Shown piece by piece: positions 57,722 to 64,000 of a stretch of DNA of 64,000 nucleotides. The notes beneath the pieces were generated by a model, which saw only the letters and a program-made list of their open reading frames with translations, made no database searches and was not told the DNA's origin. The DNA comes from Nocardia albiluteola (GTDB taxonomy: Bacteria; Actinomycetota; Actinomycetes; Mycobacteriales; Mycobacteriaceae). The first letter of the stretch is position 1; every line of letters starts with the position of its first letter. Where the stretch lies: NCBI RefSeq assembly GCF_018860155.1, contig NZ_JAHKNI010000014.1:176342-240341 (forward strand). Direction: 5' to 3'. The position numbers and the translations under genes were made by a program.

Positions 57722-58960
57722 TTGTCATCTTCCGGTCCCTCGGGCGCGTCCAGCTCCTCCCAGACCCTCGAGGTCCACATCGATGACCTCGCCAAGGCGG
57801 GCAAGGACTTCCAGAATTTGCAGGGGGCGCTGGCGACGATCGTCAGCCAGCTCACGTCCAGCCTCGAGGGTCTCGGCACGCCGTGGGGTGACGACGATCT
57901 CGGCGAGAAGTTCGCCTCCGGCGCCTCGGGATACCTTGCCTCCCATGACGCGCTGCTCGGCGCCACCGGTGCGCTGCCCTCCCTCGAGCAGGGCTTCACC
58001 GTGTACGGCGCCGACATCGTCGATGCGGCTGGTGCGTTCCAGAAGGGCGACGACGCGATCGGCGAGCAATACATCGAGTCCATCGGCGCAAGTGGCGGTG
58101 GCGGCAACAACAGCAATAGCAACAACGGCAGCGGCGGAGGCAACGGCAGCGGCAGCGGCTACCCCGGCGGGGGAGGGCCGAACCCCAACCTGCGGAACAT
58201 CCCCAACCTGCCGAACACCCCCTATCTGCCCAACAACCCCAACCTGCCGAACACCCCCCATCTGCCGAACACCCCGAACCTGCCGAACACCCCGAAACCG
58301 CCGAGCACCTCCGCTCGGCCGGGCACACCGGATATCCCCAACACGCCCGGCCTGCCGACCCCGCCCAGCATGTCGAATCCCGCAACCGGCTCCGGAACGG
58401 GCGGCTATGGGAGCCCCGGCGATACCGGCTCCGGCGGCGGGGACCTGTCGCCGAACCCTTTCTACCCCGACGGCATCGGCGCGACCGGGCCCGGCTTCAC
58501 CAACGGAACCTCGCCGTTCGGCGGGGCCGACCCATGGGGCGCGAGCGGCCCATACGACCTCCCGGGCCCGCTGGCCGGGGCAAGCGGCCCATACCCGCTG
58601 CCCGGCATGCTGAACCCGTCCCCTGGGGCTGGGGAGTACCCCGCCGGCCCGGTGACCGAGCCCGGGCTGCCGGGCGCCGGCCCGGCAACGGCCGGCGCGG
58701 ATCCGGCCGAGGGCGCCATCGAAGGCGAGCAGTTGGCCCCGCCGACCGGCTCCACTCCACCACCACCGCGGGCCGGCGCCGCCACGCCGGGCGGCATGCC
58801 CTACGGACCATCGATGCCCGGCTCCGCCGCCGGGCGCGAGTCGGCAGAATCCGAGCGCAGGAAACGCCGCGGCGGCAAACGCGCGTCCACCTCCCCCACC
58901 GACCCGCCCGAGGGCGAGGGTGATGTGTGGCAGCGGGCGGGATGGCCCTCGAACGTCTGA
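57722..58960 (+). CDS. WXG100-like helical protein with Pro/Gly-rich tail (type VII secretion-associated)
   Basis: This protein of about 412 aa starts with a helical domain of about 110 residues (VHIDDLAKAGKDFQNLQGAL, LEGLGTPWGDDDLGEKF, VDAAGAFQKGDDAIGEQY) with the spacing of WXG/ESX substrate-like four-helix modules. A long disordered tail follows, with repeats of PNLPNTP (about residues 150-205) and Gly/Pro segments, ending in a basic ESERRKRRGGKR patch. The start is set at the TTG at 57722, 5 bases after AGGAG; earlier in-frame GTG and ATG codons exist. It is the first of a run of same-strand genes and may be a secreted or surface protein. Confidence 0.68.
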   Translation: MSSSGPSGASSSSQTLEVHIDDLAKAGKDFQNLQGALATIVSQLTSSLEGLGTPWGDDDLGEKFASGASGYLASHDALLGATGALPSLEQGFTVYGADIVDAAGAFQKGDDAIGEQYIESIGASGGGGNNSNSNNGSGGGNGSGSGYPGGGGPNPNLRNIPNLPNTPYLPNNPNLPNTPHLPNTPNLPNTPKPPSTSARPGTPDIPNTPGLPTPPSMSNPATGSGTGGYGSPGDTGSGGGDLSPNPFYPDGIGATGPGFTNGTSPFGGADPWGASGPYDLPGPLAGASGPYPLPGMLNPSPGAGEYPAGPVTEPGLPGAGPATAGADPAEGAIEGEQLAPPTGSTPPPPRAGAATPGGMPYGPSMPGSAAGRESAESERRKRRGGKRASTSPTDPPEGEGDVWQRAGWPSNV

Positions 58961-58979
58961 TATCGAGAGGAACAGGACC

Positions 58980-59639
58980 GTGCATCCCCAACGCGCACTG
59001 CAGGACCCGAGCACCTATGCGGACCTGATCGCAGAGTTCTGCGCGTCCGCAAGCGAGGTTGACGATCTGGCGGACCCCGAACTCGTGGACCGCGCCGCCG
59101 ACGACCTGATCGATCGAATCAGCTATACCGCGACCGTGGCGGAATTCCACGCCGCGTTTGTACGGGTGGTGACCGCCGCGGCCCTGCCGCCGGGTGCGGC
59201 GGCCGCCGCACAACCGCACTCCGGCACCACGATGCTGGCATTCCTGCGCCGAGTCTTGGCGGAGCTGGAACGGCGCCGGCCGTGGCCGGAGCCGGCACTG
59301 GCGCAGGCCGACATCGAGGACTGGCCGTCGACCGGCTCTGGACTGCCGATCGCCTGGCTGCGGCTGCCTCTCCCACTGGTGGAACAGGCGGTGAACGCCT
59401 CGTTCGAACAGGTTCCCGGCCCGGACATGCCATTACTGGTGCTGCGGCTGCGCACCGGCCAACTGGTGGCCCTGATCGGCGCGCCGGGACCGGCACCGGA
59501 CCGCTTCCTGGTACTGCTGCCCGACGCCGAGAACCAGCAGGATCCCGCCGAGGTGATCGACCATCTGGTCGCGTACACCGGATTGCCGCTCGAAACCCAG
59601 GGGATCGGGCAGCACATGACAATGCTCGCGGACCTGTAA
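58980..59639 (+). CDS. Unknown protein in type VII accessory locus
   Basis: This 219-aa protein is soluble, with an acidic helical N-terminal half (DPSTYADLIAEFCASASEVD, DDLIDRISYTATVAEFHAAF) and an alpha/beta C-terminal half (MPLLVLRLRTGQLVALIGAP, RFLVLLPDAENQQDPAEVID). I do not recognise a family. The GTG at 58980 follows GAGAGG; the gene starts 20 bases after the WXG-like gene, so they share a transcript. Its constant place in such a locus would suggest a chaperone or regulator role, which is inference. Confidence 0.65.
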   Translation: MHPQRALQDPSTYADLIAEFCASASEVDDLADPELVDRAADDLIDRISYTATVAEFHAAFVRVVTAAALPPGAAAAAQPHSGTTMLAFLRRVLAELERRRPWPEPALAQADIEDWPSTGSGLPIAWLRLPLPLVEQAVNASFEQVPGPDMPLLVLRLRTGQLVALIGAPGPAPDRFLVLLPDAENQQDPAEVIDHLVAYTGLPLETQGIGQHMTMLADL

Positions 59640-59886
59640 CCCGGGTCAGAACCAGGAGCGTGGGCGGATGCCGTTGACGCAATCGATCGCGATCAACTGC
59701 AGCTGCCGGGGCCGTACCACCCTGTCATAGCCCACGTCCGCAGTGTCGGTATTGGCGGTGGCTGCCATAAAAAATAAGGGCCCATAAGCGCGTGAATTGA
59801 TCGGGTCGTGATGTACAGCTCTGGTGGGCCCTCGATAGGACGCGCTACCGTCCCCCGTCAGCACTGGGACGGATATGGGAGGCGTC

Positions 59887-60378
59887 GTGTCACGGCCGAA
59901 CGATCGGTTGATCACCGAGGTAACCGGACTTCTGGATTCCTTCCAGGCCGCCATGGCACAGCTGGGCGACGCCCGCCGGCAGCGTGACGCGCTCACCGCC
60001 GAGGCCAGCGTGGAGCGCGGACGGATCACGGTGGTGGTCAATGCCTCCGGTTCGATCGTGCGCACCGTATTCGGCGAGGACATCGGCGATCTGAGCTACG
60101 GCCAGATCGCCCGCGCCACCGTGCAGGCCGCGCAGCAGGCGGCCGCCGAGGTACGGCGCAAGGCTGAGGCACTGTTCGCCCCGGTCCAGGCGGCGCGCGC
60201 CCAACTGCCCCAGTTGCCGGACCTGTTCGCCGATCTGCCGCGCCTGCAGGACGAGATGACCCCGCCGCCGCGGGCGCCCCTGACCCCGCCCGGCGAACGG
60301 ACACCCGATCCGACGGCCACCGGGTTCGAGGACGCCGTCGAATACCGGCCGTCCCGGCGCGGCGCATTCGATCGCTGA
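59887..60378 (+). CDS. YbaB/EbfC-like protein 1
   Basis: This 163-aa protein has the YbaB/EbfC pattern: a long N-terminal helix (ITEVTGLLDSFQAAMAQLGD), a beta hairpin (GRITVVVNASGSIVRTVFG), and a second long helix (GQIARATVQAAQQAAAEVRR). A Pro-rich tail follows. Classic YbaB binds DNA as a dimer; in actinobacterial type VII loci such proteins are common and their role is unknown. The GTG at 59887 follows GGGAGG at short spacing; an ATG at 59875 is possible. It opens a second same-strand run after a 247-base gap. Confidence 0.75.
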   Translation: MSRPNDRLITEVTGLLDSFQAAMAQLGDARRQRDALTAEASVERGRITVVVNASGSIVRTVFGEDIGDLSYGQIARATVQAAQQAAAEVRRKAEALFAPVQAARAQLPQLPDLFADLPRLQDEMTPPPRAPLTPPGERTPDPTATGFEDAVEYRPSRRGAFDR

Positions 60379-60389
60379 GAGGAACCCAC

Positions 60390-60749
60390 ATGCCCGAACC
60401 CACATTCGCCTCGCAACTCGATGAGTACCGCGCCCAACTGGCCGAAATCACCCGTCTGCAGCAGGAACGCACCGGGCTGATGGGTGTCGGCACGGCCGCG
60501 GGACGCCGGGTCACGGTCACTGTGAACGCCGACGGCATCGCGATCGACATCAAATTCTCCTCCGGCGTGGGCGATCTCGGACACGAGGAGACCGCGGCCG
60601 CCATCACGGCGGCGTCGCAACTGGCGGTGGCCGACGTGGCCCGGCAGACCACCGCGCTGTTCGCGCCGATCGCCCCGCCGCGCACCGAACCTCTCAAATG
60701 GGACGAAACCATCTCCGGCATAGCGGAACTACGCGATCAATTGCGCTGA
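60390..60749 (+). CDS. YbaB/EbfC-like protein 2
   Basis: This 119-aa protein repeats the YbaB pattern: a helix (FASQLDEYRAQLAEITRLQQ), a hairpin (RVTVTVNADGIAIDIKF) and a helix (ETAAAITAASQLAVADVARQ). It lies 11 bases after its paralogue, with GAGAGGAA upstream of the ATG at 60390. Together the two may form a heterodimer. Its C-terminal tail is short. Confidence 0.75.
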   Translation: MPEPTFASQLDEYRAQLAEITRLQQERTGLMGVGTAAGRRVTVTVNADGIAIDIKFSSGVGDLGHEETAAAITAASQLAVADVARQTTALFAPIAPPRTEPLKWDETISGIAELRDQLR

Positions 60750-60786
60750 ACGCCACCGATTACCAACGGCACGTGGGAGTTTGACC

Positions 60787-62550
60787 GTGGCACCCGTATC
60801 GAACGAGTCCGACGACACCGGCTGGGCCGGTCTGCGTACGACGGCGAGCAACGGCCAGCTGTTGCTGGCGGACGGCATCGCGGCGACGTGCGCGCGGCAC
60901 GTCGAGGACATGCTGAACAGCATTGTCGGCGTGCACGCCTGGATCCAGCAGAACTACCGGACAGCCTGCCCCCCGATCGCCGCCACGGCGTCCGGCCTCC
61001 AACTCGAGGCGGTGTTCAATCGCAAGATCGGCGCCGAGCTGGCGCAGCGGATGGACCAGCACCGCACCATTCTCACCGACATGGGCAACACCTTCGTCGC
61101 CGCAGGTAAGGCGTATCAGGACGCCGAGTCCGCCAGCGCGGCCGCCTTCGGCGGCACCCGTACGAGCTTCGCCGGCATCTCGTTCACCGGTTCGAAGGGG
61201 ACACCGCCGGCCGGTGATCCGTTCGTCCAGGCGATGCCCCCTGCGGGCATCCCGAACTTTCCGGATACCCGGATGGACCGGGTTCCCATCCTGCTCGAAC
61301 GCGCAGCCAATCTCGACTGGCAGCGGCTGTACAAGATCGGCCAGAGCATCGCACCGCAGGCGGTAGCCAACGCCGGCGGTGTCTGGTATTGGCTCGCGCA
61401 GTGCGTGCTGGCCCCGGCCTTCGACACCTTCCATCAGAACATCTCGGCGGTACGGGATCAGTGGATCGGGAAGGGCGGCACCGCCGCAATCGCGGCCACG
61501 CAGAACTACACCACGGCGTCCAAGGCACTCACCGACAACATGAACAAGCTGGGCGACCTGCTGATCTACACCGCGGACTGGCTGCAGCAGACCAAGACCA
61601 CCATGCCGCAGCAGCCCAACCCACCGGTCACCAACGGCTCCGGCCACGCCTCGACCCCCACTGACATCGCCGCGGCGACCCGTCCGTACCAGGACGCATT
61701 CACCGCTGGTTATACGAACAATGTCGGTCACACCGCCGGCAATGTGGTAGCGCTCCCCCAGCCGGATCAAGTGACCGAAACCAGGCCCAGCAACGTGAGA
61801 GTGCTCCCCCCGCTGTCTGGGGGGCCCGAAACCCAGCCCAGCAGCGGGACGCCGAACAACGGACCCCGAATCGAGTTCGCTGCCAACGGCACCGACGGCC
61901 CGCACGGACCGCTCGACAACAGCGATCCGGCCGGTGGCAACATCCCGGCGTCGGCGCCGGTCACATCACTCCCGGGCAACGATGGCCCCCCTGCCAACGA
62001 AGGATCCTCGACCCCGATCGATCCGAACGCGCCGGGTGACGGGGGCACACCGCCGAGCACGCCCGGCACACCCGACATATCGACCACTCCGGACCCGTCG
62101 AATCCGCTGAACGACCCGGCGAATCCGCTGAACGACCGGTTCACCCCACGGAGCGATACGTCGAATCCGCTGGACGGTTCGCCGACACCGTTCCTCGCGA
62201 CACCGTTGACCGGCGCCATGGCGGGCGAGGCGGCGAACGCCGAGAAGAGTCTGCTGTCCGCGCTCGGTGGCGGGGCGGGCGGCGGCAATCCCCTTGCCGC
62301 CGAAGAGAAGCTGCTCGAGCAGGAGTCCCGATTGTTCCCGCGCTCCAGCCTGCCACCCGCGGTGGAGCCGCCGGGCCGGGCCGGGCCGGTGGAGGGTGGC
62401 GAGCCGGGTCTCCCGATGGCCGGCGCCCGCAGCGGCGGGAAAGACCAGGAAAAGGAGCGCAAGCGCTCCGAGCTGCTCAACTCCACCCAGCACCTGGACG
62501 AGGCGCTGGGTGCGGTCGCGCGCAGCGTGCGCCCGGTACTGGACCGGTGA
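60787..62550 (+). CDS. Large PPE/WXG-like type VII substrate candidate
   Basis: This 587-aa protein has an all-helical N-terminal region of about 270 residues (GVHAWIQQNYRTACPPIAAT, AELAQRMDQHRTILTDMGNT, DNMNKLGDLLIYTADWLQQT) followed by a disordered Pro/Asn/Gly/Thr-rich region with NPLNDPANPLND-type repeats and a helical C-terminus (AGEAANAEKSLLSALGGG, LLNSTQHLDEALGAVARSV). It resembles ESX substrates such as EspB or PPE proteins in layout, without a canonical PPE motif. The GTG at 60787 follows GGGAG by 7 bases. The EspG-like gene follows 13 bases on, which supports secretion. Confidence 0.7.
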   Translation: MAPVSNESDDTGWAGLRTTASNGQLLLADGIAATCARHVEDMLNSIVGVHAWIQQNYRTACPPIAATASGLQLEAVFNRKIGAELAQRMDQHRTILTDMGNTFVAAGKAYQDAESASAAAFGGTRTSFAGISFTGSKGTPPAGDPFVQAMPPAGIPNFPDTRMDRVPILLERAANLDWQRLYKIGQSIAPQAVANAGGVWYWLAQCVLAPAFDTFHQNISAVRDQWIGKGGTAAIAATQNYTTASKALTDNMNKLGDLLIYTADWLQQTKTTMPQQPNPPVTNGSGHASTPTDIAAATRPYQDAFTAGYTNNVGHTAGNVVALPQPDQVTETRPSNVRVLPPLSGGPETQPSSGTPNNGPRIEFAANGTDGPHGPLDNSDPAGGNIPASAPVTSLPGNDGPPANEGSSTPIDPNAPGDGGTPPSTPGTPDISTTPDPSNPLNDPANPLNDRFTPRSDTSNPLDGSPTPFLATPLTGAMAGEAANAEKSLLSALGGGAGGGNPLAAEEKLLEQESRLFPRSSLPPAVEPPGRAGPVEGGEPGLPMAGARSGGKDQEKERKRSELLNSTQHLDEALGAVARSVRPVLDR

Positions 62551-62562
62551 GCGAGCCCGAGC

Positions 62563-63348
62563 GTGAGCATCACCTGGAATCTCACCGACGCCGAACTGGT
62601 CGTGGCGTGGGACAAGTTGTTCGGTGACCGCCTGCCGGCACCACTGTGTGCGCTGCTGCGGGTGCACTACACGGACGAGTACGACCACTTGGCCGCCGCT
62701 ACCTGGGACGGCCTGCAGGCCCGCTATGACGGCTCACTGCAGGATGCGCTCCAGCGGGTCGCCCGTCCCGATGTGCAGGTGATCGCGCATGCGGTCGATC
62801 CGCGCAACCCGGAGGATTCGGGCGCGCGGGTGCGCGTGCTGGGCGCGCGGCAGGGCCCGGTGGCCGTGCTGATCCGCCAGATACCCGGCGAAAGCATGTG
62901 GTATAGCGGCGGATTCGTGATCACCATGGGAGCCGCCGAGCGTCTCGCGGGGGCGGTGGTGGGCACCCTGCCTGCCCGGGACGCGGGCCGGCTGCCGGAT
63001 ATCCCGATGGTGAGTTCACCCGAGTGCGGCGACACCGACCACTGGCACGGGCAGTCCCCGGTCTACGACAGCTACGTGGAGTTGGAGCGGCGCACCACCG
63101 ACTGGCTGCATCGGCCCGTCGACGTGCTCGGCGTCATCGAAACATCCCAGGGCAGTTCAGCATTCGGTCCCCACGGGCCCGCCACCCGCCGCATCTACTG
63201 GCGCGATCTCGCCGGCGACGGGCGCTATGCCGTCGTCGACACCGCTCGGCCGGTCGTGGTCGGTGTCGACCGGCCCCGGCTCGCGGCGCTGATCGCCACC
63301 GACATCGCCGCAACCCTGCAGACGGTGGAGGACCAGCGCTGTGTGTGA
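62563..63348 (+). CDS. EspG-like type VII secretion chaperone
   Basis: This 261-aa protein fits the EspG family: it opens with WNLTDAELVVAWDKLFGDRL, and has a mixed alpha/beta body with GPVAVLIRQIPGESMWYSGG and a C-terminal stretch RRIYWRDLAGDGRYAV. EspG proteins bind PE-PPE type substrates in the cytoplasm and pass them to an ESX system. The GTG at 62563 has only a weak ribosome site. It is placed right after the PPE/WXG-like gene and overlaps the next gene by 8 bases. Confidence 0.75.
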   Translation: MSITWNLTDAELVVAWDKLFGDRLPAPLCALLRVHYTDEYDHLAAATWDGLQARYDGSLQDALQRVARPDVQVIAHAVDPRNPEDSGARVRVLGARQGPVAVLIRQIPGESMWYSGGFVITMGAAERLAGAVVGTLPARDAGRLPDIPMVSSPECGDTDHWHGQSPVYDSYVELERRTTDWLHRPVDVLGVIETSQGSSAFGPHGPATRRIYWRDLAGDGRYAVVDTARPVVVGVDRPRLAALIATDIAATLQTVEDQRCV

Positions 63349-63862
63349 GCAAACCTGGTTCCCCGGCGATGCCGTGATCGATGTCGGATCGGCCATCCAC
63401 GAGGCCGGCGACTATGAAGGGCACTGCGAGACAGCATATTTCGGCATCGGCAGCGAGCAGGCCGACAGCGGTGCGGCCCACCCCGAGCATGTCCCGGCCG
63501 CCCCGGCGGACGACACCGGATTCACCGCCTATTCGACGGGCCAGGCTGCCCTGCGCTGCGGCGAGATCGTGGTCACGGCAACCGAGTCCGGCCTTCCGAT
63601 GGGCGTGCATATCGATCCGGACCAGCTACGCCGCGACCCCGTCGACCTGGCCGACGACGTGCTACGGCTGTGTCGGCTGGCGGCGAACCGAGCCGGCCTG
63701 GCTCGGCGCGCTCAGCTGGCTCGCCTGGGTGTGGGCGAGGTGGCCCTGGATCTACTCGGCCTGCCCACCCAGGATGCGGTGGAGCGGGCCGAGCTCGGCG
63801 ACGAGAGCGATTACGACTACGAGCCGCGCAGCTGGCTCGATCACGATGGGAGTGTGTGGTGA
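63341..63862 (+). CDS. YbaB-like protein 3 in type VII accessory locus
   Basis: This 173-aa protein has an acidic N-terminal region and a C-terminal part (CGEIVVTATESGLPMGVHID, VLRLCRLAANRAGLARRAQL) that looks like the hairpin-helix half of YbaB-type proteins. The final 40 residues are acidic and Tyr-rich (ESDYDYEPRSW). The GTG at 63341 lies inside the EspG-like gene end. Its stop overlaps the next start (GTGA), so the run EspG-like, this gene and the next is coupled. Confidence 0.65.
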   Translation: MCEQTWFPGDAVIDVGSAIHEAGDYEGHCETAYFGIGSEQADSGAAHPEHVPAAPADDTGFTAYSTGQAALRCGEIVVTATESGLPMGVHIDPDQLRRDPVDLADDVLRLCRLAANRAGLARRAQLARLGVGEVALDLLGLPTQDAVERAELGDESDYDYEPRSWLDHDGSVW

Positions 63863-64000
63863 CGGGGCCTGTAGGCATAGGTACCGATACATCGGCATGG
63901 CCGACACTGGGCCAGACCGCCAAAAAAGGCGACCTGACATTCAACTCCACCGTGGCACAAGACTGCGTCAACGCCTGCCAAACCCTCCTCGCCACCATCG
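63859..64000 (+). CDS. WXG-like protein, N-terminal part (continues beyond window)
   Basis: The GTG at 63859 overlaps the upstream stop (GTGA) and opens a frame through the right edge. The 47 visible residues begin with a polar stretch (DTSAWPTLGQTAKKGDLTFN) and run into a helix (VAQDCVNACQTLLATI) of the kind that opens helical ESX-substrate-like domains. Nothing more can be said from this part. Confidence 0.55.
   Translation, partial: MTGPVGIGTDTSAWPTLGQTAKKGDLTFNSTVAQDCVNACQTLLATI

Noticed and set aside
59779..59831. GGGCCC-armed hairpin with following T-run as a minus-strand terminator
   Set aside because: Arms are only 7 bp with a loop of about 40 bases, and no minus-strand gene ends there.

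Overview
The window looks like chromosome of a mycolic-acid actinobacterium, most probably Nocardia or a close relative. It is GC-rich throughout, uses GTG and TTG starts freely, and carries a mycobacterial-type FAS-II block (fabD, acpM, kasA, accD6). It also carries a nocardiolactone-like beta-lactone locus, and a run of genes whose order, as I recall it, matches Mycobacterium tuberculosis Rv3034c to Rv3044. No database search was possible; family names rest on motifs read in the translations.

Layout. 0-3.8 kb: fabD (5' end cut off by the window), acpM, kasA and accD6; there is no kasB, and a 58-bp near-perfect palindrome lies just before accD6. 3.9-12.5 kb: housekeeping and orphan genes (coiled-coil protein, DUF3145, two serine hydrolases, DinB-like protein, phosphotransferase, PabB, a TerD-like/DUF2510/HNH multidomain protein). 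12.6-21.8 kb: a hydrolase with a Cys nucleophile, then nltD, a small membrane protein and nltC on the minus strand, divergent from nltA-nltB and a LuxR-type regulator on the plus strand. This reads as a beta-lactone (nocardiolactone-type) pathway: NltA/NltB join two fatty acyl chains, NltD reduces the beta-keto acid and NltC closes the lactone.

21.8-25.9 kb: a purine deaminase, an acetate/succinate-type channel with a clear terminator, and a cupin-hydrolase pair divergent from a TetR regulator with shared operator-like palindromes. 26-36 kb: an accessory region with two related HxlR-type promoter modules (one HxlR gene reduced to a chimera with a Ddn-type nitroreductase fragment), an SDR lacking its Tyr, a haloalkane dehalogenase, a DUF2568 protein, an NmrA-like protein, an ISL3-type transposase remnant and a coupled three-gene Dyp-peroxidase operon. 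It ends in two membrane proteins and an integrase fragment beside a CAU tRNA gene, which suggests an eroded tRNA-associated island.

36-39.8 kb: a heptad-repeat coiled-coil protein, an M4 metalloprotease and a DUF1697 protein. 39.9-54.3 kb: the conserved Mycobacteriales block (LbH acyltransferase, PQQ-like lipoprotein, two methyltransferases, enoyl-CoA hydratase, Nudix, ABC ATPase, SerB, CtaD, FecB), with a 64-bp tandem repeat and extra small genes inserted. 54.3-57.2 kb: membrane protein, alpha/beta hydrolase and a paired DMT transporter with a palindromic operator over its promoter. 57.7-64 kb: a type VII secretion accessory locus with WXG/PPE-like helical proteins, YbaB-like proteins and an EspG-like chaperone, running off the right edge.
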